Below, one piece after another: positions 37,318 through 46,231 of a DNA stretch of 49,301 nucleotides (the stretch's first letter is position 1; every line of letters begins with the position of its first letter). A model generated the notes under the pieces. It searched no databases. It saw only the letters and a program-made list of their open reading frames with translations, and was not told where the DNA came from. The position numbers and the translations under genes were made by a program. Source of the DNA: Lysobacteraceae bacterium (GTDB taxonomy: Bacteria; Pseudomonadota; Gammaproteobacteria; Xanthomonadales; Xanthomonadaceae); the NCBI GenBank assembly GCA_004297225.1, contig SCUI01000012.1:1-49301 (forward strand), in the 5' to 3' direction.

Positions 37318-37884
37318 CTACATCAGCAACGACCGCAGCATCCAGGCGTTCTTCTCGTGCACCTGCAGGCGCTGGGTCATGAGGTCGACGGTCGGGTCGT
37401 CGCTGGCGCCCTCGGCGGTCTTCAGCACCTGGCGCGCCGTCCGGCACACCGCTTCGTTGCCGACCGTGAGCTGCCGCACCATCTCGCGCCAGTCGGTGGT
37501 GTCCGCCGGGCCCGGCTCGTCGGCGATCGACGTGAGGCGCTCGAATTCGCCGTAGGATCCCGGCGCGTTGAAGCCCAGCGCGCGGATCCGCTCGGCGACC
37601 AGGTCCAGCGCCGTCCACTGCTCGGTGTACTGGGTCTCGAACATCAGGTGCAGGGTGTTGAACATCGGCCCGGTGACGTTCCAGTGGAAGCTGTGCGTCC
37701 GCAGGTACAGCGTGTAGGCGTCGGCGAGGAAGCGCGACAAGCCATCGGCGATCTTCCTGCGCTCCGCGGTCGACAGGCCGATGTCGATCGCCGGCGCCGA
37801 GCCGGCCTGCGGGGCGTTGGTGGCGGCTTCGCGCTTGCTGCGTTTGGCGGTGCCGCGCTTGGCGGCGGGCTTCGACTTGGCCAT
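37318..37884 (-). CDS. dps: Dps-family ferritin-like DNA protection protein
   Basis: 188 aa. Four-helix ferritin fold with THSFHWNVTGPMFNTLHLMFETQYTEQWTALDLVAERIRALG, a subfamily in which His and acidic residues at subunit interfaces form the ferroxidase site. The N-terminal tail of about 20 residues is rich in Lys and Arg (MAKSKPAAKRGTAKRSKREA), a feature of Dps proteins that bind DNA directly. It would oxidise and store Fe(II) with H2O2 and condense DNA in stress. Start 37884 gives the tail; the longer open frame runs into hrpA leader sequence. It converges on the DUF11 locus with an 8-bp gap. Confidence 0.92.
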   Translation of the reverse strand: MAKSKPAAKRGTAKRSKREAATNAPQAGSAPAIDIGLSTAERRKIADGLSRFLADAYTLYLRTHSFHWNVTGPMFNTLHLMFETQYTEQWTALDLVAERIRALGFNAPGSYGEFERLTSIADEPGPADTTDWREMVRQLTVGNEAVCRTARQVLKTAEGASDDPTVDLMTQRLQVHEKNAWMLRSLLM

Positions 37885-37990
37885 TTCTTGCGCTCCCGTT
37901 GCAGAAGGAAGCCCCACAATAGCGCCGCCAGTGACCGCGGGAAATGAATTGTCCCTATCGAAGCCATTGCCGAAGCCAAAGCGCAAGCCG

Positions 37991-40900
37991 ATGGAAATGC
38001 CGCCAGCGCCGGCCTTGCCGCAGCCGCTGGTCGACCCGGCGTTGCCGATCGCCGCGGCCGCCGACCGGATCGTCGCGTTGCTCCGCAGCCGCCAGGTGGT
38101 GGTCGTGGCCGGCGAAACCGGCTCCGGCAAGACCACCCAGCTGCCGAAGCTGTGCCTGGCGGCGGGCCTGGGTCGCCGGGGTCTGATCGGCTGCACCCAG
38201 CCGCGGCGGCTGGCCGCGCGCGCGGTGGCCCGGCGCGTGGCCGAGGAGTTGCAGGTTCCACTTGGCGGCGCAGTCGGCTACCAGGTGCGCTTCAACGAGA
38301 CCGTTGGCCCGCAGACCGTCATCAAGTTCATGACCGACGGCATCCTGCTGGCTGAAATCCAGTCCGATCGCTGGCTCTCGCGCTACGACACGCTGATCAT
38401 CGACGAGGCGCACGAGCGCAGCCTCAACATCGACTTCCTGCTCGGCTACCTGAAGCAACTATTGCGCAAGCGCCGCGACCTGAAGGTCATCGTCACCTCG
38501 GCGACGATCGACACCGCGCGCTTCGCCGCGCATTTCGACGATGCGCCGGTGGTGGAAGTCGCCGGCCGCGGCTACCCGGTGGAGGTGCGCTGGCGGCCGC
38601 TGGAGGGCGGGGGCGACGACGCGGGACAGCGCAGCGTGCTCGATGGCGTGCTCGCCGCCTGCGACGAGATCGCGCGCGATCGCCCCGGCGCGGGAGCGGC
38701 CATCGGCGACACCCTCGTGTTCCTGCCCGGCGAGCGCGAGATCCGCGACGCCCACCAGGCGCTGGAGAAGCGCGGCTACCGGCACACCGAAGTGCTGCCG
38801 CTGTATGCACGGCTGTCGGCGCGCGACCAGGATCGCGTGTTCCACCCGGGCCCGCAGCGGCGCATCGTGCTGGCGACCAACGTCGCCGAGACTTCGCTGA
38901 CGGTGCCGCGCATCCATTACGTGGTCGATCCGGGCTACGCGCGGGTCAAGCGCTACAGCCCGCGGCAGAAGCTGGACCGGTTGCAGGTCGAGGAGATCAG
39001 CCAGGCCAGTGCCGACCAGCGCATGGGCCGCTGCGGCCGGGTGGCGCCCGGCACCTGCCTGCGCCTGTATTCGGAAGCCGATTACCTCTCGCGCCCGGAG
39101 TTCACCGATCCGGAAATCCGCCGCGCCGCGCTCGCCGGCGTGATCCTGCGCATGCTCTCGCTGAGACTCGGCAGGATCGAGGAATTCCCGTTCCTGGAAC
39201 CCCCGGATCCGCGCGCCATCGCCGATGGCTGGCAAACGCTGGTCGAGCTCGGCGCGGTGGACGAGCGCCGTGCTCTGACCGCGACCGGGAGGCTGATGGC
39301 GAAGCTGCCGGTGGACGTGAAGCTGGCGCGGATGCTGGTGGCGGCGCAGGCGCACGGCTGCCTGCGCGAGATGCTGGCGATCGCCGGTTTCCTCGCCATC
39401 CAGGACCCGCGCGAGCGCCCCGCGGACCAGCGCGCCGCGGCCGACACGGCGCACGCGCAGTTCGCCGACCCGCGTTCGGAGTTCCTCGGCATCCTGCGCC
39501 TGTGGGAGGCCTATGCCGCCGCGCATGGCGAGTCCACGCAGTCGCAGATGCGGAAGTGGGCCGACAGGCATTTCCTCGGTTTCCTGCGGCTGCGCGAGTG
39601 GCGCGAACTGCATCGGCAACTGAAGCTGGCTTGCGCGGAGTTGGGCTGGGTGGTTGCGGACGAACGGGAACCGGGAACGGGGAACGGGGAACAGGAAACC
39701 GAAGGGGCCCTGCGGCGACGCTACGTGGCGTTGCACCGGGCATTGATTGCGGGCTTGCCGACGCAGGTGGGCAACCGGCAGCCGGGCGAGAAGGGGAAGA
39801 AGGGGCCGGCGTTGTACGACGGGCCGCGGGGTCGCAAGTTCCAGCTGTTCCCGGGCTCGGCGCTGGCGCGCAAGCCGCCGCCCTGGGTGCTGGCGGCGCT
39901 GTTGCTGGACACCGAGCGGGTGTGGTCGCTGACCAACGCGGCGATCGAGCCGGACTGGGTGATCGCGGAACTGCCGCACCTGGTCGCCCGCCGGCGCTTC
40001 GACCCGCGCTGGTCGCGTGCACAGGGCAGGGTGCTGGGCAGCGAGCAGGTCAGCCTGTTCGGCCTGGTGCTGGCGCCGAAGAAGCCCGTCCACTACGGCG
40101 CGCTGTTTCCTGAAGAATCCCGGCAGATCTTCGTTCGCGACGCCCTGCTCACCGGCGAGATCGACACCCGCAGCGCGTTCCTGCAACGCAACCTGGCGAC
40201 GCTGGCGAAGGCGCGGGAGGAGGAGGCCAAGCAGCGTCGCGCCGGCGTGGTCGTCGACGAGGACTGGCAGGCGCGCTGGTACCTGGACCGGCTGCCGGCG
40301 GACGTGCACAACGCCCAGGCGCTCGATGCCTGGTATGCGCGCCTGCCGAAGGAAAAGAAGCAGGGGCTGGAGTGGAGCCGCGCGGACCTGATCGCCGGCG
40401 ACGAAACCGACGTTGCGCAGTTCCCGCCCTACATCGCCCTGGGCGACGCGCGACTTGCAGTGCGTTACCGCTTCGACCCGGGCGCGCCGGACGACGGCAT
40501 GACCGTGGTCGTGCCCCTGCATTTGCTCAATGCGCTGGACCCCGCGCGCCTGTCCTGGCTGGCACCCGGCTTCGTCGCCGACAAGGCGGTGGCGCTGATC
40601 CGGTCGCTGCCCAAGGGCCTGCGGCGCAATTTCGTCCCCGCGCCGGATTTCGCCCGTGCATTTGCCGAAGCCTGGCCGCAGGGTTCGGCGGACAGCATCG
40701 AAGGCGAACTCGCACGCTTCCTGCAACGCACGACCGGCGTCGAGCTCGCCGCGACCGCGTTCGAACCCGGCGCCGTCGAGCCCCACCTTCACGCCAACCT
40801 GCGCCTGCTAGACGCCGGGGATGGCGGGCAGCAGGGCGCGAACGTCCTCGCCGAATCCCGTGACCTCGCCGAACTGCGGCAACGCTTCGGCGCCCGCGCC

Positions 40901-41821
40901 GCCGCGGCCTTCGCGCGCCACGCCGCGCAGGGCCTGGTGCGCAAGGGCCTCACCGAGTTCCCGGAATCGCCGATCCCGCTGGAAGTGCCGGGCGCCGGCG
41001 GCGTCCCCGCGTTCCCGGCGCTGCAGGATGAAGGCGAAAGCGCGGCGCTGGCGGTGCATGCCGAGCGCGCGGTGGCGCAGCGCCTGCATCCGGGTGGCGT
41101 GCGCCGCCTGCTGGCGATCGCGCTCGCCGAGCGGATGAAGCAGGCGCGCCGGCAATTGCCCGTGCAACCGAAGGTGGCGTTGCTTTACGCGGCGATCGAA
41201 TCGACCGCGCCGCGCGAGCGTGCGAATGGCAGGGACGCGGACATCCTGCGCGCGGACCTGGTCGACGGTGCGTTCGCCGCGCTGGCGACGGAAGGGCTTG
41301 GCGAAATCCGCGATGCCGCCGCGTTCGAAGCCCGCCGCGAGGCGATCGCGCGCAGGCTGTTCCCCGAGGCCGTGGCGCGGCTGCAGCAGGCCGAGTCCAT
41401 CCTCGGCCTGGTCGCCGACGTGCGCGCCAGGCTCGACGGAAAACTCCTCGGCTGGGCCCGCGGCAACCTCGACGACATGCAGGCGCAGCTTGCGGCGCTG
41501 GTGCCTGCGGGCTTCCTGCGCACGGTGCCCGGCGTGGCGCTGGCCGAATACCCGCGTTACCTGCGCGCGCTGGTGCTGCGGGCGGAGCGCGCGCTGCGCG
41601 ACCCGGCCCGCGACCAGGCACGCATGCTCGAACTCAAGCCATTCGCCGACGCGCTGGATGCCGCCCGCCGGACCGGTGCCATCGACGACCCCGGCTGGCA
41701 GTCGCTGCGCTGGGACCTGGAGGAACTCCGCGTGTCCCTGTTCGCCCAGGAACTGGGCACCCGCGGCGGCATCTCCGCGAAGAAAGTGGCCGCGAAACTC
41801 GGGAAATTGGTGCTACCTTGA
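37991..41821 (+). CDS. hrpA: ATP-dependent RNA helicase HrpA
   Basis: 1276 aa from ATG 37991; GTG 37931 is a possible earlier start. DEAH-box core: AGETGSGKTTQLPK (about residue 39), CTQPRRLAARAVARRVAEE, MTDGILLAEI, IIDEAHERSLNIDFLLGYLK, VTSATIDTARF, VFLPGEREIRD, ATNVAETSLTVP, QRMGRCGRV. Helicase-associated and OB-fold domains and the large DUF3418 C-terminal region follow, as in the 1300-aa E. coli protein. A 35-bp run of 7-bp units (39665-39699) sits in the helicase C-terminal part. HrpA resolves ribosomes stalled in collisions. It is divergent from dps, and relA follows closely. Confidence 0.96.
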   Translation: MEMPPAPALPQPLVDPALPIAAAADRIVALLRSRQVVVVAGETGSGKTTQLPKLCLAAGLGRRGLIGCTQPRRLAARAVARRVAEELQVPLGGAVGYQVRFNETVGPQTVIKFMTDGILLAEIQSDRWLSRYDTLIIDEAHERSLNIDFLLGYLKQLLRKRRDLKVIVTSATIDTARFAAHFDDAPVVEVAGRGYPVEVRWRPLEGGGDDAGQRSVLDGVLAACDEIARDRPGAGAAIGDTLVFLPGEREIRDAHQALEKRGYRHTEVLPLYARLSARDQDRVFHPGPQRRIVLATNVAETSLTVPRIHYVVDPGYARVKRYSPRQKLDRLQVEEISQASADQRMGRCGRVAPGTCLRLYSEADYLSRPEFTDPEIRRAALAGVILRMLSLRLGRIEEFPFLEPPDPRAIADGWQTLVELGAVDERRALTATGRLMAKLPVDVKLARMLVAAQAHGCLREMLAIAGFLAIQDPRERPADQRAAADTAHAQFADPRSEFLGILRLWEAYAAAHGESTQSQMRKWADRHFLGFLRLREWRELHRQLKLACAELGWVVADEREPGTGNGEQETEGALRRRYVALHRALIAGLPTQVGNRQPGEKGKKGPALYDGPRGRKFQLFPGSALARKPPPWVLAALLLDTERVWSLTNAAIEPDWVIAELPHLVARRRFDPRWSRAQGRVLGSEQVSLFGLVLAPKKPVHYGALFPEESRQIFVRDALLTGEIDTRSAFLQRNLATLAKAREEEAKQRRAGVVVDEDWQARWYLDRLPADVHNAQALDAWYARLPKEKKQGLEWSRADLIAGDETDVAQFPPYIALGDARLAVRYRFDPGAPDDGMTVVVPLHLLNALDPARLSWLAPGFVADKAVALIRSLPKGLRRNFVPAPDFARAFAEAWPQGSADSIEGELARFLQRTTGVELAATAFEPGAVEPHLHANLRLLDAGDGGQQGANVLAESRDLAELRQRFGARAAAAFARHAAQGLVRKGLTEFPESPIPLEVPGAGGVPAFPALQDEGESAALAVHAERAVAQRLHPGGVRRLLAIALAERMKQARRQLPVQPKVALLYAAIESTAPRERANGRDADILRADLVDGAFAALATEGLGEIRDAAAFEARREAIARRLFPEAVARLQQAESILGLVADVRARLDGKLLGWARGNLDDMQAQLAALVPAGFLRTVPGVALAEYPRYLRALVLRAERALRDPARDQARMLELKPFADALDAARRTGAIDDPGWQSLRWDLEELRVSLFAQELGTRGGISAKKVAAKLGKLVLP
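39665..39699 (+). repeat. Five 7-bp tandem units inside hrpA
   Basis: CGGGAAC twice, GGGGAAC twice, then AGGAAAC. They encode the low-complexity stretch EREPGTGNGEQET between two folded parts of HrpA. Because the unit is 7 bases, gain or loss of one copy shifts the reading frame. Similar GGGAACG runs are familiar between genes in xanthomonads, so this may be an intergenic-type repeat that has entered a tolerant linker. Confidence 0.75.
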
Positions 41822-41849
41822 AGGCCACTTCCTGACCGAACCACCGGCC

Positions 41850-44024
41850 GTGCCCTCCCCCGAGCACGACAACCCGAGGCGCCTGCCCGCGTCCCTGCTC
41901 GACGCGCCGGCCTGCGCCGCGCTGCCGCGCGGATTGCGCGAGTTGCTGCGCGAAGGCATCGGAATCGGGGCGAACGAACTGCGCGATCCGCTGCCGGTGC
42001 TCGCCGACACGCTGGAGGCCCTGGCGCTGCTGGAATCGGACGGCGAAGTGCTGGCGGCGGCGATCCTGCACGTGGCACCGGGCCTGGCCGACGCCTTGCA
42101 GGCGCGGTTGGCGAAACAGTATCCGGCGGTGCCCGCGCTGCTCGAAGGCCAGCGCGCGGCGAACCAGGTGTGGGCGCTGCATGCCGAACGGCACGCCGCT
42201 GGCAGTGGCAGCGAAGGCCTGCGCCGGCTGTTGCTGGCCATCGTCCGCGACCTGCGCGTGGTGCCGATCCTGCTGGCGCGGCAACTGGCGCGCCTGCGCG
42301 CCGCGGACGCCTTGCCCGAAGGCGAGCGCCGCGCCTTGGCCCAGCTCACCCGCGACATCCACGCGCCGCTGGCCAACCGCCTCGGCATCTGGCAACTCAA
42401 GTGGGAACTCGAGGACCTGGCCTTCCGCCACCTCGAGCCGGACACGTACCGCCGGATCGCCCGCCTTCTCGACGAAAAGCGCGGCGACCGCGAGCGTTTC
42501 ATCGACCAGGTCAAGGCCGCGCTGGGCGATGCGCTGGCAGCGCAGGGCCTGCACGCCGAGGTCGCCGGCCGCCCCAAGCACATCTACAGCATCTGGAAGA
42601 AGATGCAGAAGAAGGACGTGCCGATCGGCGAACTCTACGACCTGCGTGCGGTGCGCGTGCTGGTGGACGACGTCGCCGCCTGCTACGCCGCGCTGGGAGT
42701 GGTGCACGCGCTGTGGCTGCCGCTGCCAAGCGAATTCGACGACTACATCGCCCGTCCCAAGCGCAACGACTACCGTTCGCTGCACACCGCCGTGGTCGGT
42801 CCCGAAGGCAAGACCCTGGAAGTGCAGATCCGCACGTTCGACATGCACGCCCAGGCCGAGCTGGGCGTCGCCGCGCACTGGCGCTACAAGGAGGGGGGCG
42901 GTCCCGGTCGATCCGCTGCCGGCAACGCCGCGCTCGATCGCAAGATCGAATGGATGCGGCGCTTGCTGGACACGCACGTCGAAGCCGGCAAGGCCGGCGA
43001 CGCCGACCTGCTCGGCGAAATCGACAGCGAGCTGGTGGAGGACCGCGTCTACGCATTGACGCCCAAGGGCGAAGTGGTCGACCTCCCGGTCGGCGCGACC
43101 CCGCTCGACTTCGCCTACCACGTGCATACCGAGGTCGGGCACCGTTGCCGTGGCGCCAAGGTCAACGACCGCATCGTGCCGCTGGACCACGTGCTGCACA
43201 GCGGCGACCGGGTCGAGATCATGACCGCGAAGACCGGCGAGCCTCGCCGCGACTGGCTGGTGCAGTCGAACGGCTTCCTCGCCAGCGCGCGTTCGCGCGA
43301 GAAGGTGCGCAGCTGGTTCCACAAGCTCGACCGCGCGCGCAACGTGCAGGCGGGACGCGACCTGCTGGAGCGCGAACTCAAGCGCGTCGGCCTGCAGCAC
43401 GCGGACCTGGCGTCCGTGCTGCGGCGCTTCAACACCTCGTCGGTCGAGGACCTGCAGGTGCTGGTCGCGCTGGGCGACGTCGGCCCGCACCAGGTGGTTC
43501 GCGCGATCGGCGAGGCCACGCGGCAGGCGCCGACCGTGCCACCGAGGCCTGCGCGCAAGCCGCATGGCGGCAAGCCGGCTTCATCCCCGGTCACCGTCGT
43601 CGGCGTCGGCAACCTGCTGGTGCAGGTGGCGAAATGCTGCCAGCCGTTGCCCGGCGAAGCCGTTGCCGGCTATCTCACGCGCGGGCGCGGGATCAGCGTG
43701 CATCGCGCCGATTGCGCCACCCTGCGGCGGCTGGTGGCGGCGCAGCCGGGGCGGCGGATGCCGGTCGAGTGGAGCGACGCCAAGGCGGCTGCGCGCGAAG
43801 TCGACCTGCTGGTGGATGCGGTGGACCGCAAGTGGCTGCTCAAGGACGTGACCAACCTGATCGCGCAGGAAGACGCCCACGTGCTCGACATCCACAGCGA
43901 CGCGCGCGGCGGCAGCGTGCGCCTGCGGCTGAAGCTCCGGGTCGCCGACTTCGGCCACCTGTCGCGGCTGCTCGGCAAGCTCGAAGGCCTGGACGGGGTC
44001 GACACCGCGCGTCGCGCGGGCTGA
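41850..44024 (+). CDS. relA: GTP pyrophosphokinase RelA
   Basis: 724 aa from GTG 41850, 28 bases after hrpA; no in-frame ATG lies nearby. Order: pseudo-HD domain that lacks the HD dyad of active hydrolases (about 30-170); synthetase domain GRPKHIYSIWKKMQKKDVPIGELYDLRAVRVLV with YRSLHTAVVGP and VEVQIRT-type strand (LEVQIRTFDMHAQAELGVAAHWRYKE); TGS domain VYALTPKGEVVDLPVGATPLDFAYHVHTEVGHRC; helical linker; zinc-finger CCQPLPGEAVAGYLTRGRGISVHRADC; C-terminal ACT. It makes (p)ppGpp on starved ribosomes. It is the monofunctional RelA, so a bifunctional SpoT should be elsewhere in the genome. Confidence 0.95.
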   Translation: MPSPEHDNPRRLPASLLDAPACAALPRGLRELLREGIGIGANELRDPLPVLADTLEALALLESDGEVLAAAILHVAPGLADALQARLAKQYPAVPALLEGQRAANQVWALHAERHAAGSGSEGLRRLLLAIVRDLRVVPILLARQLARLRAADALPEGERRALAQLTRDIHAPLANRLGIWQLKWELEDLAFRHLEPDTYRRIARLLDEKRGDRERFIDQVKAALGDALAAQGLHAEVAGRPKHIYSIWKKMQKKDVPIGELYDLRAVRVLVDDVAACYAALGVVHALWLPLPSEFDDYIARPKRNDYRSLHTAVVGPEGKTLEVQIRTFDMHAQAELGVAAHWRYKEGGGPGRSAAGNAALDRKIEWMRRLLDTHVEAGKAGDADLLGEIDSELVEDRVYALTPKGEVVDLPVGATPLDFAYHVHTEVGHRCRGAKVNDRIVPLDHVLHSGDRVEIMTAKTGEPRRDWLVQSNGFLASARSREKVRSWFHKLDRARNVQAGRDLLERELKRVGLQHADLASVLRRFNTSSVEDLQVLVALGDVGPHQVVRAIGEATRQAPTVPPRPARKPHGGKPASSPVTVVGVGNLLVQVAKCCQPLPGEAVAGYLTRGRGISVHRADCATLRRLVAAQPGRRMPVEWSDAKAAAREVDLLVDAVDRKWLLKDVTNLIAQEDAHVLDIHSDARGGSVRLRLKLRVADFGHLSRLLGKLEGLDGVDTARRAG

Positions 44025-44026
44025 CG

Positions 44027-46108
44027 CTACAGCAGCACGCGCCGGACGGTCTCCCGCGCCGCATCCATCGAGAAATGCCGGGCGACATTGGCAAGCCCAC
44101 CCCTGGCAAGCCGCTCCCACAAGGCCTGGTCGCCATGCAGCCGCACGATCGCGTCGGCAAAGGCCGCGGCGTCGGCGCCGACCAGCACGTCTTCGCCGTC
44201 GCGCAGGTGCATGCCTTCCACGGCGGCGGGCGTCGCCACCACCGGTTGCCCGTGCGCCATGCTGAGGTTGACCTTGCCCTTCACCCCCGCGCCATAGCGC
44301 AGCGGCGCGACCGCGATCCGGCAACCGTCCATCCATGGGTCGATCGCGGGAACATGGCCATGGATCTCCACGCCTTCCTGCGCCGCGAGCGCGGCGATGT
44401 CGGCCGGGACGTCGCCACCGATGCAGTGGAAGCGGATCCCGGGCAGGCGCGCGCGCACGAGCGGGAACACCTCGGAAACGAACCAGCGCACGGCGTCGGC
44501 GTTCGGCGGGTGGCGGAATCCGCCGACGAACACCAGGCCTGCGCGCTCCGCGAACGGCTTGCCCGGGCCGGCGACTTCGTGCAGGTTCGACAGCACCTCC
44601 ACCCGTGCCGACGGCGCGTCGCTCGCCAGCAATGCGCGCTCGGCCTCGCTGACCACCAGCGTGGCGTCGCTGGCAGCGATCACGCCGAGCTCGAGCGCAC
44701 GCGTACGCAACGCGGCGCGCCGTTGCGCGGCGCTGCCGCGCAGTTCGGCGGCCCGGCCCTCGCGCAGGTAGTGCAGGTCCACGCTGTCGAACACCACGCG
44801 CGCCTGCGGCGCGTGCGCGCGCAGCAGCGGCAGGAATTCGCGGGCGACGTAATGGCGGCAGGCGAGCACGCTGTGGAAACGGTGGCCGTGCTCGCGCAAC
44901 CAGCCGGGCGCGCGGCGCGCATGGGGCGCGTACCAGGCTTCCACGCCCAACTGCTGCAGCGCCTCGGTATAGCGGCCACCGTGCTCGCGGTTGGCGGGCA
45001 GGAACACCACGTGCGCGCCTTCCCCGCGCAACAGCCGCATCAGGTTGACCAGGCGCAACGAGCCGGAATCGCGATCGGGTTGCGGTGCCAGCGCGTCGAT
45101 CACCAGCACCTGCTTCTGCCCCCGGTGCAGCAGCGCGGGCGTCGGCTCGCTGCCTGGCGGCAGTCGAGATGGCAGCACCGCCGCCCACTTCGCGGCGAAC
45201 ACCTCCCGGTTGCGCACCTGCGCGGCCTTCATGCCCTGGCGCGGGTCGGTGCCGGCGCTGGTGCCCTCGTCGTGCAGGACCCGCGCCCGCGGCTGGTACA
45301 GCGTGCGCAGCCCCGCCGCGCGCACGGCGAAGGCGAGGTCGGTGTCCTCGTAGTACGCGGGTGCGTAGCGCGTGTCGAAGCCGCCCAGCCGTTCGAAGAG
45401 ATCGCGCGGGATCGCCACCGCGGCGGCGCTCAGGTAATCCGCGTCGCGGACGTAGCCATACCGCGGATCGCTCGGGTCGCCGAAGCGGCCGTAGTTCCAC
45501 GCACTGCCGTCGCTGAAGACCACGCCACCGGCTTCCTGCAGACGGCCGTCCGGATACAGCAGCTGCGCCCCGACCAGGCCGGCGCCCGCCTGGCCGGCAA
45601 ACGTGTCGAGCAAGGCATCCAGCCAGCCCGGCTGCGGCACGGTGTCGTTGTTCAGGAACACGAGGAACCCGCCGCGGGCGAGCGCCGCGCCGTCGTTGCT
45701 GGCGGCGATGAAACCGCCGTTGGCCGCGCGACGGTGGTAGCGCAAGCCATCGACGCGGGGCAGCAGCTGCGCGGTGTCGTCGATGGAGCCATCGTCGACG
45801 ACGATCACTTCGATGGCTGCCGCCGGCGGATGCGCCGCGATCGCGCGCAGGCAGGCCAGGGTATGCGCGCACTGGCCGTAGACCGGGATCACGATGCTGG
45901 CGCGCGGCGTAGCCGAGAAGGGCACCGCGAATGGCGTGAACGCCGCGTCCGCGGGCCGGTACAGCGCCGAGGGCGGCAGCCGCGCGGGAGACCACTGCCG
46001 CAACGCGCGCGACCAGCTCGCGCGCCAGCCGCGGGTCCGCAGGCTGGCAAGGGCACGGTGCGCCAATCCGAGCGCGCGAGCGACCAGGAACCGTGCTTCT
46101 GCCAACAA
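44027..46108 (-). CDS. Two-domain glycosyltransferase (GT2 + GT4)
   Basis: About 693 aa. The N-terminal GT-A domain has ASIVIPVYGQCAHTLACL, IEVIVVDDGSIDDT, FLVFLNNDTVPQPGWLDAL and YYEDTDLAFAVRAAG. The C-terminal GT-B domain has KQVLVIDALAPQPDRDSGSLRL, VVFDSVDLHYLREGRAAEL, LVFVGGFRHPPNADAVRWF and the donor site VAPLRYGAGVKGKVNLSMAHGQPVVATPAAVEGMHL. Such fusions build rhamnan or O-antigen/capsule chains. The start is uncertain: TTG 46108 (after AAGG) avoids the mrcB promoter, while ATG 46201 would add 31 low-complexity residues. It abuts relA (2-base gap, convergent) and is divergent from mrcB. The acceptor cannot be read from sequence. Confidence 0.85.
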   Translation of the reverse strand: MLAEARFLVARALGLAHRALASLRTRGWRASWSRALRQWSPARLPPSALYRPADAAFTPFAVPFSATPRASIVIPVYGQCAHTLACLRAIAAHPPAAAIEVIVVDDGSIDDTAQLLPRVDGLRYHRRAANGGFIAASNDGAALARGGFLVFLNNDTVPQPGWLDALLDTFAGQAGAGLVGAQLLYPDGRLQEAGGVVFSDGSAWNYGRFGDPSDPRYGYVRDADYLSAAAVAIPRDLFERLGGFDTRYAPAYYEDTDLAFAVRAAGLRTLYQPRARVLHDEGTSAGTDPRQGMKAAQVRNREVFAAKWAAVLPSRLPPGSEPTPALLHRGQKQVLVIDALAPQPDRDSGSLRLVNLMRLLRGEGAHVVFLPANREHGGRYTEALQQLGVEAWYAPHARRAPGWLREHGHRFHSVLACRHYVAREFLPLLRAHAPQARVVFDSVDLHYLREGRAAELRGSAAQRRAALRTRALELGVIAASDATLVVSEAERALLASDAPSARVEVLSNLHEVAGPGKPFAERAGLVFVGGFRHPPNADAVRWFVSEVFPLVRARLPGIRFHCIGGDVPADIAALAAQEGVEIHGHVPAIDPWMDGCRIAVAPLRYGAGVKGKVNLSMAHGQPVVATPAAVEGMHLRDGEDVLVGADAAAFADAIVRLHGDQALWERLARGGLANVARHFSMDAARETVRRVLL

Positions 46109-46231
46109 GCGCCTTGACTCCGGCTGAAGGAAGGAGGGCCGCGAAACGGGCCGCGCGCGCGGCTGCGCTAGACTCGATGCTTTCCCGGCTCGCCGGGCCA
46201 TTGTCGCATCATTCCCGTTGCACCCAGGCCC

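Noticed and set aside
32710..37947. A 1745-codon plus-strand frame overlapping the 1505-aa gene and running into dps/hrpA
   Set aside because: It is the +1 shadow of the real gene, extremely rich in Arg, Gly and Asp, and lacks any DUF11 landmark.
37310..37990. Extra small genes between the DUF11 locus and hrpA
   Set aside because: Dps fills the space; the remaining 106 bases before hrpA show no start, SD or conserved frame.
44090..44116. REP-like string CAAGCCGCTCCCACAAGG inside the glycosyltransferase
   Set aside because: It is in frame (ALWERLARGGLANV) in a conserved C-terminal helix of GT4 enzymes and lacks the paired arm of the element; probably chance.
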